Of a stretch of DNA of 64,000 nt, positions 1 through 9,492 are shown piece after piece (within the stretch, counting starts at the first letter, position 1; every line of letters begins with the position of its first letter). Both the position numbers and the translations under genes were made by a program. The notes beneath the pieces were generated by a model. The model was not told the DNA's origin and searched no databases. It saw only the letters and a list, made by a program, of their open reading frames with translations. The stretch is from NCBI GenBank assembly GCA_016808115.1, contig JAEQBH010001141.1, positions 124,001 through 188,000 of the forward strand, in the 5' to 3' direction. The DNA comes from Tetrastigma voinierianum (lineage: Eukaryota > Streptophyta > Magnoliopsida > Vitales > Vitaceae).

Positions 1-575
1 AGGCATCACCAAGATCTTTCTTTTCAAATTGCTTTGATAGAAATCTCTTGGTTTTGTGCAATAAGCCTATATCATTTGTGGCTAGTAGTATGTCATCAAC
101 ATATAAAACCAGAAAAATGTACTTACTCCCACTAAACTTATGGTATATACAATCATCCGCCAAGTTCATCTCAAAACCGAATGAGATGACAACTTGGTGA
201 AATTTGTAATACTACTGACGATGTTTGTTTGAGTCCATAGATGGATTTCTTAGTTTGCAAACCATTTGCTTGGGTATCTCGTGACACAAAGTTTTCGCCG
301 CACCATATAATTGTCTCATCAATGTCACCATTGAGAAACGCCGTCTTAACATCCATTTGATGTAACTTAAGATTAAAATGTGCCACTAATGCCATTATTA
401 TCCTGAAAGAGTCTTTCAAAGAAACTGGAGAGAAAGTCTCTTTATAATCGATGCCTTCTTTCTGTGTAAAGCCCTTTGTGACAAGACGAGCCTTGTACCT
501 TTCTACATTGCCTTTTGAATCCTTCTTGGTTTTAAATATCCATTTACAACCAATGGGTTTCTCACCTTCAAGCAA
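1..575 (-). pseudogene. copia reverse transcriptase (RVT_2), partial
   Basis: The frame ending at 171 begins with the typical copia RT entry: GCKWIFKTKKDSKGNVERYK, then ARLVTKGFTQKEGIDYKETF and SPV, and later HQMDVKTAFLNGD. The catalytic YVDD box is at 92-103, followed by DILLATND. It lies in a different frame from 171-575, so there is at least one frameshift between about 103 and 200. The protein would polymerise cDNA from the element RNA inside the virus-like particle. The copy is truncated at the window edge and not functional. Confidence 0.93.
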
Positions 576-1075
576 TGGTACAAGTCCTTCATGGACTTCA
601 TCTCTTCATTCATGGCATCAATCCACTTTTGAGAGTTAGAACTTTCAATGGCCTGACGGAAGTTGATTGGATCATCTTCCACCACACCAATGTCAACCTC
701 ATGTTCTTGGAGAAATACAACATAATCATCCGAAATTGCGCTTCTCCTCTCTCTAGTGGATCGCCTTAATGGCATAGGTTCTTGAGGTTGTAGAGTTTGT
801 TCTTCTGGAACAATTTGTTGAACTTGAGCAGGAGGATCTACAACATTGTTCTGATTTGAATTGCTTCTGAACACATCAGAATAAGCCCGAACCCGATCAT
901 TGTCAAAAGCAATTAGAGGAATTTCAATATGTTCCTCATCAAAGACAAAGTCCTTAATCTTTTCTCCCCCCACAAACTCAACATCCTCAAAGAACCGAGC
1001 ATTTCCTGTCTAAAAAATAGCCTTAGTAGTAGGATCATAAAACTTGTAACCCCTAGATCTTTCAGAATATCCAAT
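503..1075 (-). pseudogene. copia integrase C-terminal / RT linker region
   Basis: Minus-strand translation shows the end of integrase (ERSRGYKFYDP, then a stop in the stretch leading to NARFFEDVEF). It is followed by an acidic, proline- and glutamine-rich linker with the RRSTRERR basic patch that precedes RT in many copia polyproteins. The next segment, around DDPINFRQAIESSNSQKWID and AMNEEMKSM, leads into the RT N-terminus and overlaps it in another frame near 503-575. That overlap shows a frameshift. No separate enzyme activity is expected from the linker. Confidence 0.85.
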
Positions 1076-1401
1076 AAAGTAACAACTGATAGTTCTTGAG
1101 TCCGCTTTTCATTCGCCTATAAGGCCGCGGCCTAGCCGGAGGAGCTCCCAAATGTTAAAATGCTTCAAACTAGGCCTTGGCTCATCCAAATCGATAAGGG
1201 GTTTATCGTTGCTTTAGTTGAACTCGTTGAGTATATACATCATGGCCTTAATGTTTACCCGAGTGATGTCGGTAAGGTGTAATGACTACCATACTCTTAC
1301 CATATCCTTATGTTATGTTTCGCCTTTCAAAGAACAATTCATTCACAAAGAAGGATCACATAGCGTGTATCAGGAACGATACCACATTCCTCTCTAGGAA
1401 T
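1076..1401 (-). pseudogene. decayed 3' part of copia integrase
   Basis: This stretch should hold the distal integrase core, including the catalytic Glu, and the C-terminal domain. Only scattered fragments are readable on the minus strand, such as a GCPAE-like remnant near 1120-1140, in several frames. It also contains the 10-bp palindrome GGCCGCGGCC at 1123-1132, much richer in GC than its surroundings. I see no intact reading frame here. Confidence 0.6.
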
Positions 1402-1932
1402 TTATAAATGGTCCGTGACGTTGTTCACTGGATCCCCATTACATCTCAGTATAGTACGCCACCCTGGCCGACTCGACGCTTTAATCCTTTTGTTGAGTTG
1501 ATTCTCAACTTCAGCCTTATAGTTTTTGAACACATCCAAAGACTGTGATTTGTCATGAATAAGATAAAGGTAGCCATATTGAGACAAATCGTCTATGAAC
1601 GTTATAAAATACGCTTGACCATTCCAAGAAGCCGTAGGGAATGGCCCATAAATATCCGTATGTATAAGTTCTAAGACATCTGAAGCCCTATTAACACCCA
1701 ATCTCCTAACGTTTGTTTGTTTCCCCTTAATACAATTAACACAAGTGTCAAAATCCATAAAATCAAGGGGATCGAGAATTCCATTAGACACAAGTCTCTC
1801 AATTCTCCTTTTGGAGATGTGACCTAATCTCTTATGCCATAAAGAGGCAAAATTCTCACCGGTTAATTTACTCTTTATACCTACTGTACTTACATGCAAG
1901 GATTCATTAAATGAAGCAATAGAGTCAAGCAA
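1402..1932 (-). pseudogene. copia integrase, N-terminal zinc domain and partial core
   Basis: This is a 176-residue frame. The GAG-pre-integrase HHCC zinc domain is clear (H33, H38, C64, C67 in LWHKRLGHIS ... FDTCVNCIKGKQ). It is followed by the start of the rve core, with the first Asp in HTDIYGPFP (D93) and the second in FIDDLSQYGYL (D114/D115). The frame breaks after NQLNKRIK, before the catalytic Glu, so the DDE triad is incomplete. In life it would insert the cDNA into host DNA. Its position between protease and RT confirms Ty1/copia. Confidence 0.93.
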
Positions 1933-1942
1933 ATATAGATTA

Positions 1943-2155
1943 TCATAATGTAATAAAGACCCGAACCAACAAATTTAGTTTTGCTAGAAGAATGGCTTTT
2001 TGCATTCCAGAATGAACACGATAATCAAATGTGTCAAAGCAGGGAACATAAACCAAATTCCATCTAAGAGACGGTACAACATGAGTCTCGATCAAATCCA
2101 AATAAAATCCAGTTCTTAACAATAATCTAAAAGTCCCAGTTACCTCGACTTCCAT
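1943..2155 (-). pseudogene. copia protease region, C-terminal remnant
   Basis: The 70-residue frame contains TGTFRLLLRTGFYLDLIETH and VVPSLRWNLVYVPC. This matches the part of copia polyproteins that lies after the protease active site and leads into the GAG-pre-integrase domain. The catalytic Asp motif (DSG or DTG type) is not visible in this frame. The location between GAG and integrase supports the call. The copy is truncated and inactive. Confidence 0.8.
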
Positions 2156-2312
2156 AAGTTTCCATCACAAACATAGATGTATCTTTCATCATCACTTGGT
2201 TTCGAGCTTCGAATGACCATGCATAGACACACTAATGTGAAGGTTGTTGCGGCGAATCTAACCACCGTATTGTGCAGGTCGCGAAATTCGAATTAACCTC
2301 GAACAAACCAAA

Positions 2313-3124
2313 CTAAGAGCATACCTTTCTTTCCACGCCTGTGCGTGATAATTGAGTCTGATGCTTTACATGACCTTGAGGATCCTGAAAGTAATAACCA
2401 TTCGAATTTTCATTATTTTTATGTTTCTTTTGTGTTTCTAGAACCGCAACTTTTGTAGTTTTCTTTCTTTTATTCCTTTTGTCCTTAGATTCCATGGCTA
2501 AGTGAGCATTTTCTGTCTTATCACGCTTCAACCTTTCCTCTTCTTGGACACAGTGTGATATGAGCTCATTAAGAGACCGTGTCTCCTTTTGCGAGTTATA
2601 GCTCACTTTGTTAAATTTCTTGTCTTGTGTTAGAAGGGATATCAAAACCAAAATGCACTAAGTCTTCGGATAACTCGACTTGAGTCTTTCGATTTTAGAC
2701 GGTGTGAGCATTTATAATATTTATACTCCTTATGTTTCCTTTTCCTACATAGCACTCATTGAGATAAGTTTCTTCAAAGTGTCTTTGTTTGTTGCCTTTT
2801 CATTTTGCGAACCTTTTCTCGATATCCTCAAAACCCTTTGCCGTAGTAATGCGTTCGGACATAGTGCCTGGCTTGGAATGGCGCTTCATGATCATCAAGC
2901 TCATACGGTTTGACCTTTCCCACTCTTCCATCTCCCTCTTTTGGTCAGAGGTACTCTCATGCGTAAGTGGATTTGGTTGGTCAACTCGTAAAGCAAGATC
3001 CAAGTCCATGACCTCGAGAACAATCAAAACGTTCTCTTTCCATGACTTGAAATTATTGCCATTAAGTATTGGAATGGAATTAATATTGGCAGAGATATTT
3101 GCAGCAGAACCAGGAACTAAATAG
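2313..3124 (-). pseudogene. copia GAG (capsid/nucleocapsid) remnant
   Basis: Two minus-strand frames make up the GAG. The right part (about 2800-3124) reads from the NFKSWKENVLIVLEVMDLDL region through DQKREMEEWERSNRMSLMIM to TTAKGFEDIEKRFAK, the copia UBN2-type capsid domain. The left part (2313-2651) holds NELISHCVQEEERLK and a basic stretch. It ends in GHVKHQTQLS, where a CCHC zinc knuckle should be but its cysteines have been lost. Material between 2651 and 2800 is out of frame. The protein would package element RNA. It is dead through a frameshift and loss of the knuckle. Confidence 0.9.
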
Positions 3125-3861
3125 AGAACAGAAAAAAAAAAAAATTACTCACATATACAAAACAATAATATGCAAAATTAATTAATCACAGACAATGGTA
3201 GGGCCCCATCACAAGATACTTAGTATAACATTAATGTTTAAGTCTTTGGATGAAGCATTAACTTGTAAGGGCACCTTGGTGTAGTGATCGAGCATTGATA
3301 ATAAAGCATGTCAAATACTAAACCTTTCTTTGGGTGACTTAATGTTCACATTTTATATTGAAGAATTACCACATGTTTTACCACCACGGCGTATGTGCAA
3401 TTGGACCCCGAGCAGTAGCAACCCCTTTGGGCCTATTAATATTCAGCATGAATAACATACACACAAAACCCTTTTAATATTCAAAATTAATTAATTTCCC
3501 TGTGTTTGCTTTGGCAACATATTGTTTTGATTAATTTAATTACTAATGTATATCCACCAATTACCAAAATCTAGAATACCCAGGTGTGCATCCAAATTAA
3601 GAATTAGGTCATTACAAATCAAACCGAAATTGTAAATTAAACCCAATCTATTTCATATCACCTTAATCTTTAATATACATAAAGCAGTATATTTCTAAAT
3701 TCTCAATAAAAATATAAGCTATATACATACATGTGTAATTCATGTATACCAAACCAAATTACAAATTCAATAAAGCCATATTGATATTCAACGGAATCCA
3801 TAAATAATTTCATGATGAAGACAATAAATCAACCATTCTTGATGACCTAATCATGAGCATA
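3125..3861 (-). other. copia 5' untranslated leader
   Basis: AT-rich non-coding sequence between the GAG start and the PBS of the minus-strand copia element. I see no gene in it. A short pyrimidine-free run (about 3132-3145) and several TTAATTAA-like words are the only marked features. Confidence 0.6.
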
Positions 3862-3874
3862 GGCTTTGATACCA
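3862..3874 (-). other. primer-binding site, tRNA-Met type
   Basis: The minus strand reads TGGTATCAAAGCC two bases inside the LTR end. It differs by one base from the TGGTATCAGAGC start complementary to the plant initiator tRNA-Met 3' end, the standard copia primer. It fixes the element's orientation as minus. Confidence 0.9.
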
Positions 3875-3903
3875 CATGTTGAGAATTGAATATTTTAGAA
3901 ATA

Positions 3904-4036
3904 GGATATGTTCATACCAGATCTTGATCTCTTAAAAACAGGATCTGTTCATACCAGATCTTTAATTTCTTAAAAATAGGATCCGTTCATACCATATCTT
4001 TAATATCTTAAAAACAGGATCTGTTCATACCAGATC
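3904..4036. repeat. 38-bp tandem repeat, four copies, inside copia LTR
   Basis: Copies of the core GGATCTGTTCATACCAGATC start at 3904, 3941, 3979 and 4017, giving spacings of 37, 38 and 38 bp. They are joined by TTAATNTCTTAAAAANA-type spacers. In the element's own orientation the array lies downstream of the TATA box, in the R/U5 part, so it would be in the transcript leader. Each core holds an imperfect GATCTG/CAGATC inverted repeat. Confidence 0.9.
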
Positions 4037-4206
4037 ATCAAGTATACCAAACAAATAATAGCGGAAGCATACCTGAATTCTCCATTGGTAAATCAATCTT
4101 TGGAGTCTTGTGGTTTTGTCTTCCAAATTAGAATGCAGCTCTCAAATCCTCTTTGATGATGGGATGTCATAAGAATGAGCATGCTTTTAATTTGGGGACC
4201 ATAACC

Positions 4207-4215
4207 ATTTATATA
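4207..4215 (-). promoter_or_regulatory. TATA box of the copia LTR
   Basis: The minus strand reads CCTATATAAATGG within the LTR, about 240 bp from the LTR start. It is a good match to a plant TATA box and in the expected direction for LTR transcription. Confidence 0.65.
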
Positions 4216-4454
4216 GGGTGAAACCCTAGGTTTGAAACCCTAGATTTATAATTTCTAGTTTGGCCCAGCATAGAACTAGAAACTATAGCCCGGTCTCTAC
4301 ACATATGAGGTCCACACTTAAATTAGATGCATAAAGCCCAAAATACCTAAACCATATTAGATCACTTTATTTAATTGGGCTCAACCTTATTTGATAGCTT
4401 GTATACACAATTATACACATATAAGCCCATATGATAGATTAAAAATTCCCAACA

Positions 4455-4751
4455 TAAGATTCAAAGGTCGAGGAGTTTGAATGGGTAGTGAGTGTTATTG
4501 TGGAGTAGGGATGACAATGGGTCGGATTTGGGTAGGATTTTAGATTCCCCGTCCTCATTTCCATTAATTATTTCTATCCACATCCCCATCCCCGTGGATC
4601 CTCATCCCATCGGATTTAGATTTTTTTATCCCAATCCCCACATTTATCGAAGGATCAGGTATCCATACCTTACAAAAATACCTTATTTCAATTTATGAAA
4701 TGATTGTTTTTGAAAATCATGAATATTAAAAATAATTTATTGTATAATAGT
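4455..4751. other. dispersed plant repeat, left half
   Basis: Begins near GGGATGACAATGGGTCGG with alternating G-rich and C-rich blocks (CCCCGTCC, CATCCCCATCCCCG). A similar block style continues at 6640-6840, after the LTR at 4752-6540. The two halves look like one non-coding repeat split by that LTR. I cannot name the family, and there is no gene. Confidence 0.45.
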
Positions 4752-6540
4752 TGATGCATGACAGTCCGTTGATCAGGTCGACACGCCAATACATGTAGTC
4801 ATTGAGTGTCTCAATACCACAAAATGAGAGTGTCTTTCTGCAGAGACTCGAACATAGGACAAGTAGCCACATCGATTATACATCCATACTCACCAAAAAT
4901 ATAATAATTATATTACAATAGTTTCAAGAGTTAACTACACTCTTATACAAACATGTATCAATCAGAATGTTTCATACATGTTTTACAAAATACATAATCA
5001 AAACCACATGTCGGCTTTCTTCTCAAAAGTGGCCTCTAGTGAGGTCTGCGATCTTCTGAATACTCCACATTGCACGAGGGGATTCACGATGGGGTGAGCA
5101 TTACCAGTGGTTGAATTTTCCTACATTAGGTTACTCCCCACCTAAGTGCTCATGCAGTAGAAAACACACACATTCAAGTGAATTCCGCAGTCCACTACTC
5201 GAATGCACATGTTATGGATGAGAATGTGACTCACCCTTCCCTTCTCGAGCCCTCCACGACTCCCCTCACGCATGCACAAGCAGTGTGAGAAAACCTTTGT
5301 TCAAAACAAAAGGTTTTTGTTCACGAAACATATTACCAATTTCCAATAAAAATTCTATTGGACAACTCTCGAGGTGAATTACTAGATGCTCTCGAAAACA
5401 ATCATGGGTCGTCCTCGGAGTATGAACTATTGGACAACTCTCGAAATATAGAAAGTTCTGTGTCGGAAAATCTTTCCATGAAATTCATTTGACAACCATG
5501 TTTTTCATGTCATGCACTCTTACCTACTGTTCTAGGTTACCCTGGTGCATATGAAATGCAATATGCCATTTGAAATAGTCATGTTAATATGTCGAAGCAT
5601 GCATATATTAAGCATTCATAAGCAACATGTTATTCATTCATATATGCTGCGAAAATTAATACATGGGCTAATAAACAAACCTGACAGTCAGTCTTGGAAT
5701 TGCACAAAAATATGTGAAAACTGACACATGAAGTCATGAATAGTCCGACCTTAGTCTCAAAGCGTCAGCCCCGACCACTCTAGGGATTTCATCACTCAGT
5801 CCCAATCTTTGGAACTGAAAACACGGCCATCCAGGCCTCAAGATATCCCCATCTATTAAAATGACTCTTAGTAAAAAAATAAATCAAGTAGGAGAAAACC
5901 CATACCTCTCGAAGTTGCCGAAACTCCACAAATCTTGTTTCAGCGCAGTAGCTCTTGCGAGTGGGGATCAACACCTGCCCTCTTGTCTTTGCCGAATTGT
6001 GATTTGATCGGAAATTTAGAGAGAGAGAATGGGAGTATCTCTCTCTAGAATTTCTCATATCTCTTTCCTCTTTCTCTTCTCTCTTTTATTTTCCTCTCTT
6101 TTAAAGTGATCAGTTAGTTCAAGTTGGGTCAGAAAACTGTCATGACTTTGTAAATTTGTAGTCCAAATTCTGGTGGGCTGAATTGTATCTTCTTATCCAT
6201 CTACTAGGTTGTCCATTCGAGGTGTCATTTGTCTCTATGCTTTACTTGAGTTGATTGTTTGGCTAAATCTTACGAACGATATGTGGCCGCAGTGTGAGCC
6301 ACTCATCTCATCTTAAAGTGTCTTATATTACTGAGGTGCTGTAGAAAAATGTGAAATTCCGACTGTCTCGGAATTTAACAAAAATCGACGTGGTAGCTAT
6401 ATTTCGCAAGACGATTCCAAAGGTAAAGTCCGTTTCGTTATCTGAGATCTAGAAAAAAAATTCCGGATTTTGACCGAATTTTTCAGAAAATTAAAATTTT
6501 CTGGGGTTTTGCAATAGTAATAAGAATTATTGTGCTGTGA
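4752..6540 (-). repeat. gypsy-type LTR, family A, minus copy
   Basis: On the minus strand this sequence matches the plus-strand segments at about 18.18-19.86 kb, and in part 15.25-17.1 kb, block after block. The shared blocks include the CACTAGAGGCC block, the ACATGTTTGT...TATAAGAGTG block, GGTGAGTATGGATGTAT, and GTGGTATTGAGACACTCAATGAC near the end. No PBS or coding region follows, so it looks like a solo LTR. Flanks ATAGT (4747-4751) and ATAGA (about 6540-6544) could be a worn TSD, but the terminal bases are not clean and both ends are approximate. Confidence 0.65.
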
Positions 6541-6571
6541 TAGAAAAGGTTAAAATCCTACATGTTTTTAC

Positions 6572-6616
<45 letters not shown>

Positions 6617-6840
6617 TTTCTTTCACCTATATATATAATCGGGTATTCGGTTGGGGATAGATAGGATATACTCAGACTCGTCCCCATCCTCGAATATGAA
6701 AATCTCCAAAACCAATTACCCGAATATTTAATTGGGTCTAAAATGTTCCTTTATACCCTTCTATTTGGATCAAGCAGCGGCTTCTTTATCGGGTTCAGAG
6801 GAAATTTCCATCCTTATTACGGAGTTTTTTTTTTAATTGA
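6541..6840. other. dispersed plant repeat, right half, with (AT)n
   Basis: A 38-base (AT)n microsatellite at 6577-6614 is followed by ATCGGGTATTCGGTTGGGG and CGTCCCCATCCTCG blocks like those at 4500-4640. It probably continues the repeat interrupted by the LTR at 4752-6540. There is no gene. Confidence 0.45.
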
Positions 6841-8132
6841 GTTTCATTACGTAAAATTTGGGTAGATTGTCTAAGTGCTATTGTGTCGAGAGCAGGGGAT
6901 CTCCTTCGGGTGCACAAAAGATAGATGCAGTGAAGAAGGCACATTGACCTAAGGAGAGAGTACTTAATCATATTATTTCAATGACTTGTTTGGTACATTA
7001 GAATGGGAAATGGGGATGACAAATCCCTTTCCATTCCTTTTTTTTAAAGGAATCTCTTTCCATTATTCTTTCTCATGGAATGCAATCAATAATTTGATTC
7101 CATTCATAGTGTTTGGATTAGTTTTTAGAATCTTATATGAGAATGATTGTTTATTTCCATTCGATTGTTGGGTAATGTTAGGGATTGAAATGAAAAAGAA
7201 AGAAATTGATAAGAATACTCTATCAAGTAATTTTTATTTATTTTAAATAATAAACTTATGTAGTTAATTTTTTACTAAATAATAAGATTAAACTGTAATT
7301 TAAAAATAACCATAAAAAAATAAAATAGAAAGAAAAATAAAAATTTTAAAAATAAAAAAATTTAATATATTTGTTTAACTTATTCACTAATTTTCAAGTT
7401 ATATTAAGATTAAATAATTTAAAACCATTAAAAATTTAAAAATATGTATTTTTATTTATTTAGAATAAAATCAAAATTTTTTTTGATTAAATATTTTAAT
7501 TACAGTAGCAGTAAATTGTCCCATAACTGGGACTCTCCCTATTTAAATTGTCTTTTGAAACGTTGGCGTTTTAACGTGAGGTTAGATGATAGGTAGGGAT
7601 AAATCAAATATTAAAACACCATATTCCTATTTTTTTCCATGAAACATAATTTTATTTTATATTTAATTTTGTTAAACTTGTAAGGTAAGAAAACAAATTA
7701 CTAAAAGAAACAAATTTTTTTTTTGTATTTCGTTTTTCTATATACATATTGATAGAAATTAGTTTATTACAGATTTAGATAGTAGATATTCTTCTTAGTA
7801 ACCTTATCGTATCTACGACTACAATATACTGTAATTACTATCATAACTGTTCTATTTACTATCATAATAGAAGGCAGTTTGAGGATTTTTTGGGCATCTT
7901 TGATTTTTAAACTAAACCATAATTATTTTTGGAGAGCATGTATTAACCCTCTATTTTTCTTACTTGATCATTTATGTACAAATATTTTTATATGGATGTA
8001 GGAAAAGCTACTTTTCCCTTAAGTTTTGGAGTGTATGATACCTCCTAATAGCTCAATTTTATATAATGACCCTACTCGGTTGAGTTGATTTGGAGGGTTG
8101 ATAGCTGACTTATCCTTAATAAGCTCTCATAG
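6841..8132. other. AT-rich intergenic DNA, no gene
   Basis: Very AT-rich sequence with long A and T runs. At 6982-7180 it has a GAATGGGAAATGGGGATGAC / CCATTCC style block preceded by TTGTTTGGTACA, a wording often seen at ends of plant MITEs or related dispersed repeats. I could not find a matching opposite end. No coding region is supported. Confidence 0.5.
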
Positions 8133-8788
8133 CCTGCTTGGTAAAAACCCTTAATCAACTCCCAGTGGGAAAAAACTACAAATTGTAGTTTTTTTTTCTT
8201 ATCATCTCTTATAAAAATAACAAATTTTCCCTTTTTATCATGCTCTCTATACTTACGTAATTTTTAGGATTTTTATAAATCTTATAATTTATAATTTGTA
8301 TGAAATAATATGAATTTTTTTGGTTATAAGTTTATTTCATGTTATATTCATAAAAAATAATATGAAATTATAAAAATTTATAACCATAAATAATTTTTTA
8401 TGAAATAATATTATTTATAGTTAAATTTTTACAATTTTTATTTATGAAATAATATTATAAATTTATTCATAAATTATAAGTAATATAAAATATTATAAAT
8501 TTTTGTATGATTATGAATTTATAAGATTTATTTATGGTTATATGAAATAATATGAAAATTTTATCACCATGAAAAAATAATATATGAAATAAATAATATT
8601 TTTATTTTTTTTGTATACACACTTTGTTTTAATTTTTCATCATGTTTATATATGTAAATTAACATTCAATCGATTCTTTTTAATTAACTATTTTACTAAG
8701 TAATAATTTATAATTAGCTATTCCACCTATTAGCTACCCGCACCAACCACTCGCTATCAATTACTGGCTGTGAACTGAACCAAACAGG
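8133..8788. mobile_element. MITE-like non-autonomous DNA element
   Basis: The ends form an inverted repeat: CCTGCTTGGT at 8133-8142 and ACCAAACAGG at 8779-8788, 9 of 10 paired. The right end reads GAACCAAACAGGCCC, a common terminal wording of plant MITEs. The interior is about 650 bp, extremely AT-rich, with no ORF. It repeats the word ATGAAATAATAT at several points (about 8299, 8400, 8445, 8531). A flanking duplication is not clear, so the element class is open. Confidence 0.5.
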
Positions 8789-9225
8789 CCCAACATCATA
8801 CAAAACAAGACTTTGTCACAATTTTCAAGCTTTGTATTGTTTACCATAAGTATAATGAGCCGACTGAGCACAACTGAAGGTTGTAGGGGCCATCTTGATA
8901 GGGAGGAAAGGAGAAGTTAAGAATTTTATTGTATCTTATGTTTTTTGTTTTTAAACAAAGAACATAATATTGCCAAATAGATAATCCACAATTGCACTAT
9001 AATTTCATCAATGTGCTAGTGTCATTCCTACAAGCAAACCAATTATATTATTCTTATTCTCTCCCCTAAAATTTCTTCCCTTTGTTGTCATAACTTTATT
9101 TGCGTCGTGCTTTAACTATTTTGTTTGAAAATTATTCAGTGTTCAATAAGAGTACAATAGACGTTTTATAATATTCGATGAAATTATTACTTGCATGACT
9201 TATCTGTAAGGTCTAAGAGCAATAT
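8789..9225. other. intergenic DNA, nothing recognised
   Basis: AT-rich sequence without coding potential or clear repeat structure. Confidence 0.5.
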
Positions 9226-9492
9226 TGTTACACCCTGTTAAGGTTAATGTGTTGACATAATCTTAGGGAAAACCCAGTTGCATATTTTCATCATCTAATT
9301 GTGGCTATAAAGAGGTGTTATAAGGGCTGTCACAAGGTTGTTCCAAAATATGTTCGATCAAGGGTCATGACGAGTGAAGAAGTCAACTCAATCTAAGATT
9401 CTGTCATGTGATCTGGTGCAACGAGAAGGAGTCTACTTAGTCTAGGACTTTGTCATATGGTTTGGAGCAACAAGAGTCATGACGGGTGAAGG
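9226..9492 (+). repeat. LTR-like fragment with internal duplication
   Basis: Starts TGTTACACCCTG, the style of gypsy LTR starts, but another LTR start (TGTGATACCCTG) follows at 9493, so it looks truncated or interrupted. It contains two diverged copies of a unit of about 49 bp (near 9381-9427 and 9430-9475, both ending in GGNGCAACNAGA), each next to a GTCATGACGNGTGAAG word. Confidence 0.45.

Larger units (their letters stand above)
1..4454 (-). mobile_element. Ty1/copia retrotransposon, 5' part, degenerate
   Basis: Reading the minus strand from 4454 down to 1 gives LTR, tRNA-Met-type PBS, GAG, protease, integrase and reverse transcriptase. This is the Ty1/copia order, with integrase before RT. 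The RT runs off the left edge, so RNase H and the 3' LTR lie outside the window. All coding parts carry stops and frameshifts, so the copy is dead. The TSD cannot be checked because only one end is visible. The family assignment is firm from the gene order, the GAG/integrase motifs and the PBS. The lineage within copia is not determined. Confidence 0.93.
3877..4454 (-). repeat. 5' LTR of the minus-strand copia element
   Basis: A 578-bp LTR. Its ends form an imperfect inverted repeat: TGTTGAGAATT at 3877 and AATTCCCAACA ending at 4454, with TG...CA on both strands. It abuts the PBS at 3862-3874. It contains a minus-strand TATA box at 4207-4215 and a short tandem array at 3904-4036. The partner 3' LTR lies outside the window. 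Confidence 0.9.

Noticed and set aside
6982..7246. Small plus-strand gene rich in Phe and Asn
   Set aside because: The AT-rich frame has no domain, and the underlying GGAATGGGAAATGG-type sequence looks like a dispersed repeat.
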